64,000 bases of DNA from positions 186,001 to 250,000 of the forward strand of contig NZ_JBEPSM010000004.1 of the NCBI RefSeq assembly GCF_040548815.1, read 5' to 3'. The position numbers were made by a program, and so were the translations under genes. Under the pieces are notes generated by a model, which had not been told where the DNA came from, did not search any database, and saw only the letters and a program-made list of their open reading frames with translations. The DNA is from Kaistia defluvii (GTDB lineage: Bacteria > Pseudomonadota > Alphaproteobacteria > Rhizobiales > Kaistiaceae). Shown here one piece after another: positions 34,867 to 44,199 of the stretch; positions within the stretch are counted from its first letter, which is position 1; each line of letters begins with the position of its first letter.

Positions 34867-37809
34867 CTACTGGCAGGCTTCGCAGTCGGGGTCGTCGATG
34901 GAACACGCCTGGCCCCAGGCTTCGCCGATCGGGATCGCGATCGGAGCCGGTGCCAGCTTCGCAGCCGGCACCACGATCGGCGCAGCGGCGACCGGGGCGG
35001 TGGCGAGCACGGCCGAGACCGAATTGAGCTTGCCGTCCGTACCCTTCAGCGTCGACTTCTCGACATGCGTCGCCGAGCGCGAGCGCAGGTAATAGGTCGT
35101 CTTCAGGCCGCGCTGCCAGGCGAGGCGATAGAGCGCGTCGAGCTTCTTGCCCGAGGGATTGGCGATGTAGAGGTTGAGCGACTGCGCCTGGTCGATCCAC
35201 TTCTGCCGCCGCGCCGCCGCCTCGATCAGCCAGGCCGAGTCGATCTCGAAAGCGGTCGCGTAGAGCGCCTTCAGATCGTCCGGGATGCGGTCGATCGGGC
35301 CGATACTGCCGTCGAAATATTTGAGATCCGACACCATCACCTCGTCCCAGAGGCCGCGCGCCTTGAGATCATGCACGAGCGCCGCGTTCACCACGGTGAA
35401 GTCGCCCGACATGTTCGATTTGACGAACAGGTTCTGGTAGGCCGGCTCGATCGACTGCGCCACGCCGCAAATGTTGGAGATCGTTGCCGTCGGCGCGATC
35501 GCCATGGTGTTTGAATTGCGCATGCCGACCGTCTTGACCCGCTCGCGCAGGCCTTCCCAGTCGAGCACGGTCGAACGATCGAGCTCCAGCCCGCCGCGCG
35601 CTTCGGCCAGCAGCTCCACCGAGTCGATCGGCAAAATGCCCTGCGACCAGAGCGAGCCGTCGAAGCTCGGATAGCGGCCGCGCTCGGCGGCGAGGTCGGT
35701 CGAGGCCGAGATCGCATGGAAGGAGATCGCCTCCATGCTCTCATCGGCGAAGCGGACGGCGGCTTCCGAGGCATAGGGAATGCGCAGCGCCTGCAGCGCG
35801 TCCTGGAAGCCCATCAGGCCGAGGCCGACCGGGCGGTGACGCAAATTGGAGCGGCGCGCCTCGGGGATGGTGTAGAAATTGATGTCGATGACATTGTCGA
35901 GCATGCGCATCGCCGTCTGGACGGTGCGCGCCAACCGGTCGAGATCGAGGCCGTCGCCAACGATATGATGAGCGAGGTTGATCGAGCCGAGATTGCAGAC
36001 CGCGACCTCGTCATTCGACGTGTTGAGCGTGATCTCGGTGCAGAGATTGGACGAATGCACGACGCCGGCATGGCGCTGCGGCGAGCGGATGTTGCAGGGA
36101 TCCTTGAAGGTGATCCAGGGATGTCCGGTCTCGAACAGCATGGTCAGCATGCGGCGCCAAAGGTCGGTCGCCTTGACCTCCTTGTGGACGCGCATCTCAC
36201 CGCGCTTCGCCTTCGCCTCATAGCTCTCATAGGCGCGCTGGAAGGCGGGGCCGTAGAGATCGTGCAGGTCCGGCGTCTCGTCGGGCGAGAACAGGGTCCA
36301 CGGACCATCCTCGGCGACGCGCTGCATGAACAGGTCCGGCACCCAGTTGGCGGTGTTCATGTCATGCGTGCGGCGGCGGTCGTCGCCGGTGTTCTTGCGG
36401 AGATCGAGGAATTCCTCGATGTCGACATGCCAGGTCTCGAGATAGGCGCAGACGGCGCCCTTGCGCTTGCCGCCCTGGTTGACGGCGATCGCCGTGTCGT
36501 TCGCCACCTTCAGGAACGGCACCACGCCCTGGCTCTCGCCATTGGTGCCCTTGATGTGTGCTCCGAGGCCGCGCACGCGCGACCAGTCATTGCCCAGCCC
36601 GCCGGAATACTTCGCCAGCAGCGCATTGTCCTTCACCGACTTGAAGATGCCCTCGAGATCGTCCGGCACGGTGGTGAGGAAGCAGGACGAAAGCTGCGGC
36701 CGCAGCGTGCCCGAATTGAACAGGGTCGGCGTCGAGGCCATGAAGTCGAAGGACGACAGCAGATTGTAGAACTCGATTGCCCGCGCCTCGCGGTCGATCT
36801 CGCGGATCGCCAGCCCCATGGCGACGCGCATGAAGAAGGCCTGCGGCAGCTCGATGCGGGTGCCGCCGGTCTGCAGGAAATAGCGGTCGTAGAGGGTCTG
36901 CAGGCCAAGGAACTGGAAGTTCAGGTCCCGCTCGGGTTTTAGCGCAGCGGCGAGGCGGACCAGATCGTAGCGGCCAAGCTCGCCATCGACCAGTTCATGC
37001 TCGATGCCGACCCGGATGAAGGCCGGGAAATAGTCGGCATAGCGGCCGGCCATCTCGCTCTGCGTCGGCTGGACCGGAATGCCCTGCACGAAGGAAACCG
37101 CCTCGGCGCGCAGCATATCGAGCAGCAGGCGGGCGCTGACAAAGGCGTAGTTGGGCTCGCTCTCGACCAGCGTGCGGGCGGCCATCACCGGGGCCAGCGC
37201 CAATTCGGCCAGCGAAATGCCGTCATAAAGATTGCGGCGGGTTTCCGAGAGGATCGCGCCGGCATCGACATCGGCAAGCCCGGCGCAGGCCTCGTCGACG
37301 ACGAGTTGCAGGCGGCGCTCATCCAGCGGACGCAGCACGCCATCGGCGCCGCGCACCTGCAGCAGCGGCGCGCCGACCGGGGCGACCGCCTCGGCGGTGC
37401 GGCGGGCGCGGGCGCGCTCCTCGCGATACAGAACATAGGCGCGGGCGACCTTGTGGTGCTCGCCGCGCATCAGCGCCAGCTCGACCTGGTCCTGCACGTC
37501 CTCGATATGGAGCGCGCGATCGGAGCCGACGCGGCGCGTCAGCGCGCTGACGATCTGGCCGGTCAGGTCGTCGACGATCTCATGCACGCGGCGCGAGGCG
37601 GCGGCGCTGTTGCCCTCGACGGCGAGAAACGCCTTGGTCAGCGCGACGGCGATCTTGGACGCATCGAAATCCGACAGCGAGCCGTTGCGGCGGATGACGT
37701 GAAAGGCCGGCGTGGCGGCGGCGGAAGGCTTGGACGGTACGGGGGCCGGCGAAAGCGAAGGATAGGAGGCGACCGGCGCGCTACGGTCTTGATCAATCGT
37801 CTGTGTCAT
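34867..37809 (-). CDS. nrdA: Class I ribonucleotide reductase alpha subunit, two ATP-cones
   Basis: 980-residue catalytic subunit that reduces ribonucleoside diphosphates to deoxy forms. Two ATP-cone modules lie in the N-terminal 230 residues (VIRRNGSLSDFDASKIAVAL and LLQVRGADGVLRPLDERRLQ), so activity is probably switched by ATP/dATP. The catalytic domain keeps the active-site cysteines (LSSCFLTTVP, SSNLCTEITL, AVCNLGSINLA) and PTATISNICG. The tail ends CSIDDPDCEACQ, the redox cysteines reloaded by thioredoxin. A disordered Pro/Ala stretch precedes the tail. The start is the ATG at 37809; the frame continues upstream into the riboswitch and is not coding. nrdB follows. Confidence 0.95.
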   Translation of the reverse strand: MTQTIDQDRSAPVASYPSLSPAPVPSKPSAAATPAFHVIRRNGSLSDFDASKIAVALTKAFLAVEGNSAAASRRVHEIVDDLTGQIVSALTRRVGSDRALHIEDVQDQVELALMRGEHHKVARAYVLYREERARARRTAEAVAPVGAPLLQVRGADGVLRPLDERRLQLVVDEACAGLADVDAGAILSETRRNLYDGISLAELALAPVMAARTLVESEPNYAFVSARLLLDMLRAEAVSFVQGIPVQPTQSEMAGRYADYFPAFIRVGIEHELVDGELGRYDLVRLAAALKPERDLNFQFLGLQTLYDRYFLQTGGTRIELPQAFFMRVAMGLAIREIDREARAIEFYNLLSSFDFMASTPTLFNSGTLRPQLSSCFLTTVPDDLEGIFKSVKDNALLAKYSGGLGNDWSRVRGLGAHIKGTNGESQGVVPFLKVANDTAIAVNQGGKRKGAVCAYLETWHVDIEEFLDLRKNTGDDRRRTHDMNTANWVPDLFMQRVAEDGPWTLFSPDETPDLHDLYGPAFQRAYESYEAKAKRGEMRVHKEVKATDLWRRMLTMLFETGHPWITFKDPCNIRSPQRHAGVVHSSNLCTEITLNTSNDEVAVCNLGSINLAHHIVGDGLDLDRLARTVQTAMRMLDNVIDINFYTIPEARRSNLRHRPVGLGLMGFQDALQALRIPYASEAAVRFADESMEAISFHAISASTDLAAERGRYPSFDGSLWSQGILPIDSVELLAEARGGLELDRSTVLDWEGLRERVKTVGMRNSNTMAIAPTATISNICGVAQSIEPAYQNLFVKSNMSGDFTVVNAALVHDLKARGLWDEVMVSDLKYFDGSIGPIDRIPDDLKALYATAFEIDSAWLIEAAARRQKWIDQAQSLNLYIANPSGKKLDALYRLAWQRGLKTTYYLRSRSATHVEKSTLKGTDGKLNSVSAVLATAPVAAAPIVVPAAKLAPAPIAIPIGEAWGQACSIDDPDCEACQ

Positions 37810-37934
37810 CGGCTTCAGCCCAAAATTGGTTGGGAGCAAAGGCCGAGCGAAGCGAACAGGACGAACGGCCCCCAAAAAGGCCGCACGAAACCAGCGCTCC
37901 ACCGGGACACCCCGCCCGAGGATTCTTTCAGTCT

Positions 37935-38120
37935 GTCGGGGCAGGTTTCCTGGCTCACGGGTCGTCGCTCTGCCCACCTTCCCGGGACCTCGCGGTCCCA
38001 GTGGTCTCTCCGGGCAGACACTCGCCGTTCACAGTTGCGGGGGCAGCTCCGGCTCCACCCTTTCGGGCGTTCCGGCATTCCCTCTTAGCCCTGGGTCTTG
38101 CGACTCAGGAGAACCTCGAC
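37935..38120 (-). promoter_or_regulatory. Cobalamin (B12) riboswitch upstream of nrdA
   Basis: On the minus strand the conserved aptamer parts appear in order: AGAGGGAATGCCGGAACG, GCTGCCCCCGCAACTGTGAA, CCACTGGGA, TCCCGGGAAGG, GACGACCCGTGAGCC and the B12 box AGCCAGGAAACCTGCC (37940-37955). Outer bases GTCG/CGAC can close P1. The 125 bases between aptamer and nrdA ATG are the likely expression platform. Adenosylcobalamin binding would switch nrdAB off, as known for B12-riboswitch-controlled class I reductases in organisms that also have the B12-dependent class II enzyme. Confidence 0.95.
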
Positions 38121-38256
38121 ACGCAGATGTAGACGCCCATGCGCCTCCATCGTCAATATCTAGTTATTGTTGACAGGATTGCGAATCGGCGGCCCGGCCG
38201 CATTCCGAAGCCGACCCGCCAATTCCCGGCTGTGGAAATTCCTCCCAACTGCCGCT

Positions 38257-39129
38257 TTAGCTGGCGCTCGCATACATGCCGGTGGTGCGGAACTCGGTCG
38301 GACTGGTGCCGAAGAAGCGGCGGAACACCTTGGCGAAATAGTTCGAATCGTCGAAGCCCGACAGCACCGCCACTTCCTTGACCGACAGCACCTGCTGGCC
38401 GGCGAGCAGACGGGCGGCGCGTCGCATCCGCTCCTGCAGCACGAATTCGGCCGGCGGCATGCCCTCGCTCGCCGCGAACATGCGCGAGAAATGCGCCCGG
38501 CTGAAGCCGGAGAATTCCGCCAGTTCCGGCACGGAGAGCGGCTTGTCGAGATTGGCGAGGATGTGCTCGACCACCCGCTGGATCACGCCATTGTCGGCCA
38601 GCGACGCGCCATGCGAGCCGAACACGTCGTCATAGAGCGCGGTCGCCGCCTCATAGGCGACGGCCGAGGCGGCGCCGGGCGTTTCGCCGCCCCCATCGAT
38701 CAGCCGCAGGCTGCAATCGGCGAGATGGTCGATCGTGTCGGGCCGCAGCCGCAAGACCGGCCCCGTCGCCTCCAGGATCTGGCGGTGGATGCGCAGCGCC
38801 TCCTGCCCGTTCATCGAGATCCAGAAGAACTCCCAGGGGGTTCCCGGCTCGACCGAATAGCAGTGATTGTGCGGCACGACGACCAGCATCGTCTCGCCCG
38901 GTCCGATCCGGTAATGACGCCGGTCGTAGCGCAGCTTGCCGGAGCCGGCGACGGTGTGCTGGAGCACGGTGAACGGCGTCTGGCCCCGCTTGCGACCATC
39001 CCAGCTATAGCTCGAATCGGTGCGGATTTCGTAGCCGGTGCTGGTCGGCATGGTGTGCAGCCGGTGGCGGCCGCGGGGCAGCGATACGGTCTTCATGACC
39101 GGGGCACGCTGGGCCAATTCTCCGAGCAT
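38257..39129 (-). CDS. AraC-family activator of the alpha-galactoside locus (AgpT-like)
   Basis: 290-residue regulator with an N-terminal cupin sugar-sensing domain (TVLQHTVAGSGKLRYDRRHY, ETMLVVVPHNHCYSVEPGTP) and a C-terminal double helix-turn-helix (LSVPELAEFSGFSRAHFSRM, LSVKEVAVLSGFDDSNYFAK, VFRRFFGTSPTEFR). It is divergent from the GH4/agp-like operon. Sinorhizobium agp genes are switched on by the AraC-type AgpT, so this gene is its likely counterpart. The start is placed at MLGELAQ: an earlier ATG at 39171 would lie inside a palindrome that looks like a binding site. Confidence 0.87.
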   Translation of the reverse strand: MLGELAQRAPVMKTVSLPRGRHRLHTMPTSTGYEIRTDSSYSWDGRKRGQTPFTVLQHTVAGSGKLRYDRRHYRIGPGETMLVVVPHNHCYSVEPGTPWEFFWISMNGQEALRIHRQILEATGPVLRLRPDTIDHLADCSLRLIDGGGETPGAASAVAYEAATALYDDVFGSHGASLADNGVIQRVVEHILANLDKPLSVPELAEFSGFSRAHFSRMFAASEGMPPAEFVLQERMRRAARLLAGQQVLSVKEVAVLSGFDDSNYFAKVFRRFFGTSPTEFRTTGMYASAS

Positions 39130-39160
39130 AAAATCACCCACGAAAGCACAAATTCTCTCT

Positions 39161-39176
39161 GGTTCACGCATGAACC
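39161..39176. promoter_or_regulatory. Palindrome in the regulator/GH4 divergent region
   Basis: GGTTCA-CGCA-TGAACC has perfect 6-bp arms and lies in the 242-bp divergent promoter region, 32 bases upstream of the regulator start. It is a candidate binding site for the AraC-type regulator or a general catabolite regulator. The rest of the gap shows no other strong dyad. Confidence 0.45.
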
Positions 39177-39371
39177 TTGCGCATACTAGCCTCGAGCCAA
39201 GCGGCCGGGCGATAAAAAAGAGCAGCAGCATGAGCCAATACCACCCGAGGCTGCCGAAACCCCGCCGAAATCGAGGCAATTCCGTACCTTTCTGACCGCC
39301 CCATTCGAGCTCTCTTGCCAGGAACCGCGCCCAGGGCGCGCCGGCCGCCTCCGAGGAACCCCAGAAACGCC

Positions 39372-40847
39372 ATGTCCAGTTTCAAGATCGCCATCATCGG
39401 CGCCGGCAGCGTCGGCTTCACCAAGAAGCTGGTCTCCGACATCCTCTGCGTGCCGGAACTGCGCGAGGTCGAATTCGCGCTGACCGACATCAGCGAGCAC
39501 AATCTGACCATGGTCCGGCAGATCCTCGACCGCATGGTCGCGGAGAACAAGCTGCCGACCAAGATCACGGCGACCGCCAACCGGCGCGAGGCGCTGACCG
39601 GCGCGCGCTACGTCATCAGCTGCGTGCGCGTCGGCGGGCTCGAGGCCTATGCCGACGATATCCGCATCCCGCTCCAATATGGCGTCGACCAGTGCGTCGG
39701 CGACACGATCTGCGCCGGCGGCATTCTGTACGGCCAGCGCAACATCCCGGTTATCCTCGACTTCTGCAAGGATATCCGCGAGGTCGCCGAGCCGGGCGCG
39801 CGCTTCCTGAACTATGCCAACCCGATGGCGATGAACACCTGGGCGGCGATCGAATACGGCAAGGTCGACACGATCGGCCTCTGCCACGGCGTGCAGCATG
39901 GCGGCGAACAGATCGCCGAAGTGCTGGGCGCGACCGACGAGAGCGAGCTGGAATTCATCTGCTCCGGCATCAACCACCAGACCTGGTATGTCGACATCCG
40001 CTTCCGCGGCCGCAAGATCGGCAAAGACGAGCTGGTCGCCGCCTTCGAGGCGCATCCCGTCTTCTCGCAGCAGGAGAAGGTCCGCATCGACGTCCTGAAG
40101 CGCTTCGGCTTCTATTCGACCGAGAGCAACGGCCATCTGTCGGAATACCTGCCCTGGTACCGCAAGCGGCCGGACGAGATCCATCGCTGGATCGACATGT
40201 CGAACTGGATCCATGGCGAGACCGGCGGCTATCTCCGCCACTCGACCGAGACCCGCAACTGGTTCGAGACCGACTTCCCGAAGTTCCTGGAGGACGCCGG
40301 CAAGCCGCTCGACCCGAAGAAGCGCTCGAACGAGCACGCCAGCCACATCCTCGAGGCGCTGGAGACCGGGCGCGTCTATCGCGGCCACTTCAACGTCAAG
40401 AACCGCGGCATCATCACCAACCTGCCCGAGGATGCGATCATCGAATCGACGGGCTTCGTCGACCGTTTCGGCCTCAACATGACGGCCGGCATCAAGCTGC
40501 CGGAAGCCTGCGCCGCCACCTGCCTGTCGTCGATCAATGTCCAGCGCATGGCCGTCCACGCCGCCGTCACCGGCGATGTCGAGCTCTTGAAGCTCGCCGT
40601 GCTGCATGACCCGCTGGTCGGTGCGATCTGCTCGCCGGACGAGGTCTGGCAGATGGTCGACGAGATGCTGGTCGCCCAGGCGCGCTGGCTGCCGCAATAC
40701 GCCCACGCCATCGACGACGCCAAGGCGCGCCTGGCCAACAAGACCGTCGCCACGCGCGACTGGCAGGGCGCGGCGCGGCGCGAGGTCCGGGGCATCGAGA
40801 CAGTCCGCGCCGAGCGGGCCAAGGAAAAGGCCGAGGCGGCAGAGTAG
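39372..40847 (+). CDS. GH4 glycosidase, alpha-galactosidase-like
   Basis: 491-residue family 4 glycosidase, an NAD- and Mn-dependent enzyme that opens glycosides by an oxidation-elimination mechanism. The Rossmann start is KIAIIGAGSVGFTKKLVSDI, the metal-site cysteine and histidine are in GLCHGVQHGGEQ and GINHQTW, and NYANPMAMNTWAAIEYG is the GH4 core motif. It lacks a signal peptide and is cytoplasmic. Compared with the second GH4 gene at 47055 it is more divergent from E. coli MelA and has a lysine/glutamate-rich C-terminal tail (RAERAKEKAEAAE), so its linkage preference may differ. It is first gene of the agp-like operon. Confidence 0.88.
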   Translation: MSSFKIAIIGAGSVGFTKKLVSDILCVPELREVEFALTDISEHNLTMVRQILDRMVAENKLPTKITATANRREALTGARYVISCVRVGGLEAYADDIRIPLQYGVDQCVGDTICAGGILYGQRNIPVILDFCKDIREVAEPGARFLNYANPMAMNTWAAIEYGKVDTIGLCHGVQHGGEQIAEVLGATDESELEFICSGINHQTWYVDIRFRGRKIGKDELVAAFEAHPVFSQQEKVRIDVLKRFGFYSTESNGHLSEYLPWYRKRPDEIHRWIDMSNWIHGETGGYLRHSTETRNWFETDFPKFLEDAGKPLDPKKRSNEHASHILEALETGRVYRGHFNVKNRGIITNLPEDAIIESTGFVDRFGLNMTAGIKLPEACAATCLSSINVQRMAVHAAVTGDVELLKLAVLHDPLVGAICSPDEVWQMVDEMLVAQARWLPQYAHAIDDAKARLANKTVATRDWQGAARREVRGIETVRAERAKEKAEAAE

Positions 40848-40865
40848 CCGCCGGGCCGAAAGCTG

Positions 40866-40901
40866 GATCCGGCGCGGCGGGAGGAGCCATCGCGCCGGAT
40901 C
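40866..40901 (+). terminator. Hairpin between GH4 and binding-protein genes
   Basis: An 11-bp stem (GATCCGGCGCG / CGCGCCGGATC) with a 14-base loop starts 18 bases after the GH4 stop. A second, smaller hairpin (GCCGGCG / CGCCGGT) lies just before the ribosome site of the next gene. Confidence 0.45.
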
Positions 40902-41010
40902 GGCAACCCATGTCGCGCCCTTGGGACGGCGCTTCGCGGGAGGCCGCCATGGAAGGCAGAAGAAACGGGTGCCGGCGCGTCGCGCCGGTGCCGTTCAAAG
41001 GGGAGGAACT

Positions 41011-43101
41011 ATGAACAGATACGCATTGGCTCTTGGTGGAGCCGGCCTGCTTCTGGGCGTTTCGGTCCTGGCCGCGCAGGCCCAGGTGAAGCCGCCGATC
41101 ACGCCGCCCGATCCGCCGAAATTCGACGCCCAGGGCAAGATCGACTATGTCGGCGCGGCCGACATGCTCGAATTCAAGGCGCTGCCCGAATATCACGAGC
41201 CCGATTGGGTCACGAAGAACTTCGTCTCGACCGGCAAGCTGCCCGCCGTCAAGGACCGCCTCCCCAAGGAGCCGATGGTCTACAAGACCGGCAACATGGT
41301 CGATGGCCTCGGCGTCTATGGCGACACGATGCGCCATGTCATCGGCGGCCGCCCGGAAGGCTGGAACTACATTGGCGGCCAGTCGCAGGGCTGGGGCGGC
41401 ATCGATATCGGCCTCTCCGAATGCCTGACCCGCTCGGGTCCGCTGTTCCAGATCAAGGCGGATGAGCTGCAGCCGCTGCCGAACCTCGCCAAGAGCTGGG
41501 AATGGTCGGAAGACGGCCACACCCTGACCATGCACCTCATCGAAGGCGCGAAGTGGTCGGACGGACAGCCGTTCACCACCGCCGACGCGATGTTCTACTG
41601 GGACGACAACGTCAACGATCCGAACGTCACGCCGCTGAACGGCGCCGCGCCCGGCTCGTTCGGCGAAGGCACGACGCTGAAGGCCGATGGCGACTACACG
41701 CTGATCTGGACCTTCAAGGAAGCCTTCCCGAAGCAGTATCTCTACCAGATGGCCTATGGCACCTTCTGCCCCGGCCCGGCGCATATCCTGAAGCCGCAGC
41801 ATCCCAAATACTCGAAGAACACCTACGAGCAGTACAAGAACGCCTTCCCGCCGGAATACATGAACATTCCAGTGATGGGTGCGTGGGCTCCTGTCGAGTA
41901 TCGCCCCGACGACATCATCGTCATGCGGCGCAATCCCTATTACTGGAAGGTCGACGAGGCGGGCAACCAGCTGCCCTACCTGAACGAGCTGCACTACAAG
42001 CTCTCGACCTGGGCCGATCGCGACGTCCAGGCCGTGGCCGGATCGGGCGATTTCGCCAATCTCGAGCAGCCGGAAAGCTTCGTCGAGGCGCTCAAGCGCT
42101 CGGCAAGCGCCGACGCGCCGGCCCGCCTGGAATTCGGCCCACGCATCATCGGCTATTCGCTCTATACGAACCTCTCGGCCAATGGCTGGGGCGAGCCGGA
42201 CGAGCGCGCCCAGGCCGTGCGCGAGCTGAACCGCAACGAGCATTTCCGCAAGGCGATCACCTCGGCGGTCGACCGCAAGCGCCTCGGCGAGTCGCTGGTC
42301 AAGGGTCCGTTCACGACCATTTATCCCGGCGGCATCTATTCCGGCACGACCTACTACGACAAGGATTCGACCGCCTACTATCCCTTCGATCTCGAAGGCG
42401 CCAAGGCTGAACTGGCGCTGGCGGGCCTGAAGGACACCGATGGCGACGGCATCGTCAACTTCCCGGCCGGAACGGCGGGCGGCAAGAACGTCGAGGTCAC
42501 CCTCCTCGTCAATGCCGACTACCAGACCGACAAGAGTCTCGCCGACGGCGTCGTGGCGATGATGGAGCCGCTCGGCATCCGCGTCCTGCTCAACCAGGTC
42601 GAGGGCAAGCAGCGCGACGCGCTGCAGCAGGGCGGCCAGTTCGACTGGATGATCTTCCGCAACCAGGAAGACCTGACCTCGGTCGTGCAGAAGACCGTCA
42701 ACCTGGCGCCGCTCGGGCCGAAGACCAGCTGGTTCCACCGTGCCGGCAAGGACGGCCAGCTCGACCTGCTGCCCTTCGAGAAGGAGATCGTCGACGTCGT
42801 GAACAAGTTCATCACGACGCCGGACGCGAACGAGAAGCTGGCGCTGATGAAGCAGTTCCAGAAGCTCTACACGGAGAATGTCTACGGCATCGGCCTGACG
42901 CAGTATCCGGGTGCGCTGATCATCAACAAGCGCTTCGCCAACATCCCGAAGGGCGTGCCGATCAACCTGTTCAACTGGGCCGAGGACAGCATCATCCGCG
43001 AGCGCGTGTTCGTCCCGACCGACAAGCAGGGCAAGTACGAACTGTTCCCGGAAACGCTGCCCGGCGCGCCCGGCGACAAGGGCGGACCGGCCAAAGGTTA
43101 A
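41011..43101 (+). CDS. agpA: Alpha-galactoside-type periplasmic binding protein (AgpA-like, SBP family 5)
   Basis: 696-residue secreted solute-binding protein of the dipeptide/oligosaccharide class. The signal peptide MNRYALALGGAGLLLGVSVL is cleaved after AQA. Family 5 blocks are PNLAKSWEWSEDGHTLTMHL, GAKWSDGQPFTTADAMFYW, GAWAPVEYRPDDIIVMRRNP, ELNRNEHFRKAITSAVDR and KNVEVTLLVNADYQTDKSLA. It is about 150 residues longer than OppA, like AgpA of Sinorhizobium, which binds melibiose and raffinose. The neighbours (AraC regulator, two GH4 enzymes, permeases, dual ATPase) match that locus. Strong ribosome site GGGGAGGAA precedes the ATG. Confidence 0.88.
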   Translation: MNRYALALGGAGLLLGVSVLAAQAQVKPPITPPDPPKFDAQGKIDYVGAADMLEFKALPEYHEPDWVTKNFVSTGKLPAVKDRLPKEPMVYKTGNMVDGLGVYGDTMRHVIGGRPEGWNYIGGQSQGWGGIDIGLSECLTRSGPLFQIKADELQPLPNLAKSWEWSEDGHTLTMHLIEGAKWSDGQPFTTADAMFYWDDNVNDPNVTPLNGAAPGSFGEGTTLKADGDYTLIWTFKEAFPKQYLYQMAYGTFCPGPAHILKPQHPKYSKNTYEQYKNAFPPEYMNIPVMGAWAPVEYRPDDIIVMRRNPYYWKVDEAGNQLPYLNELHYKLSTWADRDVQAVAGSGDFANLEQPESFVEALKRSASADAPARLEFGPRIIGYSLYTNLSANGWGEPDERAQAVRELNRNEHFRKAITSAVDRKRLGESLVKGPFTTIYPGGIYSGTTYYDKDSTAYYPFDLEGAKAELALAGLKDTDGDGIVNFPAGTAGGKNVEVTLLVNADYQTDKSLADGVVAMMEPLGIRVLLNQVEGKQRDALQQGGQFDWMIFRNQEDLTSVVQKTVNLAPLGPKTSWFHRAGKDGQLDLLPFEKEIVDVVNKFITTPDANEKLALMKQFQKLYTENVYGIGLTQYPGALIINKRFANIPKGVPINLFNWAEDSIIRERVFVPTDKQGKYELFPETLPGAPGDKGGPAKG

Positions 43102-43125
43102 GCCCGAGCCGATCCATCGATCCGG

Positions 43126-43153
43126 ACAAGGGGGCGGGCTGCCGCCCCCTTGT
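43126..43153 (+). terminator. Hairpin after agpA
   Basis: A 12-bp perfect stem (ACAAGGGGGCGG / CCGCCCCCTTGT) with a GCTG loop, 24 bases after the agpA stop. The T-run is only TTGTT, so partial read-through to agpBCD is expected. Confidence 0.65.
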
Positions 43154-43188
43154 TCCCCTCTAGCCCAGAACAGGGAGCTGTTGCCCCA

Positions 43189-44199
43189 ATGTTGCGCTTC
43201 CTGACCATGCGGATTCTATCGGCGATCCCGGTGCTGTTCGTTCTCAGCGTCGTGACCTTCGCAATCATCCAGGCGCCGCCCGGCGACTATGGTGATTTCA
43301 TCCGCGCCCAGTTGATGAACCAGGGCGGCGCCTCCGCCGTCGTCGCCGAGGCGCAGGCCGAGGCCTATCGCCAGGCGCATGGCCTCAACGATCCCGTCGT
43401 CCTCCAGTATTTCAAATGGCTCTGGGGGATCCTCACCCGCTTCGATTTCGGCGACAGCTTCTTCTACAACAAGCCCGTCTCGACGGTCGTAGCCGAACGG
43501 CTGCCGCGCACCCTGCTGCTGGCGCTGACCTGCCACATCCTGGCGTCGATCATCGGCATCACCTTCGGCATCATCGCCGCGACCCGCCAGTATAGCTGGA
43601 TCGACTCGGTGCTCTCCTTCGTGTCGTTCCTCGGCATGACCGTGCCTCGCTTCCTGATCGCGATCATCATCGTCTACCTGCTCGCCTTCAAACTGAACGT
43701 GCAGGAGATCGGCAGCTTCTTCTCGCCGCAATATGGCGGCGCGCCCTGGTCCTGGGCCAAGTTCGTCGATCTGGTGAAGCATGTCTGGCCGGTCGTCGCG
43801 ATCGCGACCTTCGGCGGCCTCGCCTACAACATGCGCGTCATGCGCGGCAATCTGCTCGACACGCTCAACGCCCAGTATGTCGAGACGGCCCGCGCGAAAG
43901 GCCTGCCGGAATCGCAGGTGATCCTGCGCCACGCCGTGCCCAACGCGCTGCACCCGCTCGTCATGTATCAGGGCGTCGTGCTGCCCTACATGCTGACCGG
44001 CGAGATCGAGGTGGCGATCGTCTTCTCGCTCGCCACCGTCGGCCCGGCCATCGTCAGCTCGATGGCGGTCGGCGACGTCTATGTCACCGCCACCTTCATG
44101 CTGGTTCTGGCGACAACCCTGATCATCGGCAACATCATCGCCGACATGCTGCTGGCGCTGCTCGACCCGCGCGTGCGCCTGGGCGGAGGCAAGGAATGA
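43189..44199 (+). CDS. agpB: ABC permease AgpB-like (DppB family)
   Basis: 336-residue inner-membrane permease with six membrane segments. The N-terminus LSAIPVLFVLSVVTFAIIQA with PPGDY is the DppB/OppB start, and the EAA loop is GGLAYNMRVMRGNLLDTLNA with YVETARAKGLPESQVILRHA. GEIEVAIVFSLATVGPAIVS is near the C-terminus. It pairs with the next gene, which overlaps by four bases (ATGA). The start is at MLRFLTMR; an earlier in-frame ATG has no ribosome site. Confidence 0.87.
   Translation: MLRFLTMRILSAIPVLFVLSVVTFAIIQAPPGDYGDFIRAQLMNQGGASAVVAEAQAEAYRQAHGLNDPVVLQYFKWLWGILTRFDFGDSFFYNKPVSTVVAERLPRTLLLALTCHILASIIGITFGIIAATRQYSWIDSVLSFVSFLGMTVPRFLIAIIIVYLLAFKLNVQEIGSFFSPQYGGAPWSWAKFVDLVKHVWPVVAIATFGGLAYNMRVMRGNLLDTLNAQYVETARAKGLPESQVILRHAVPNALHPLVMYQGVVLPYMLTGEIEVAIVFSLATVGPAIVSSMAVGDVYVTATFMLVLATTLIIGNIIADMLLALLDPRVRLGGGKE

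Noticed and set aside
37810..37977. Upstream extension of NrdA
   Set aside because: It runs into the cobalamin riboswitch B12 box, so it is untranslated leader.
40606..41010. Extension of the AgpA-like protein into the GH4 gene
   Set aside because: The signal peptide starts at 41011 right after a strong ribosome site; the upstream part is a shadow of the GH4 gene.
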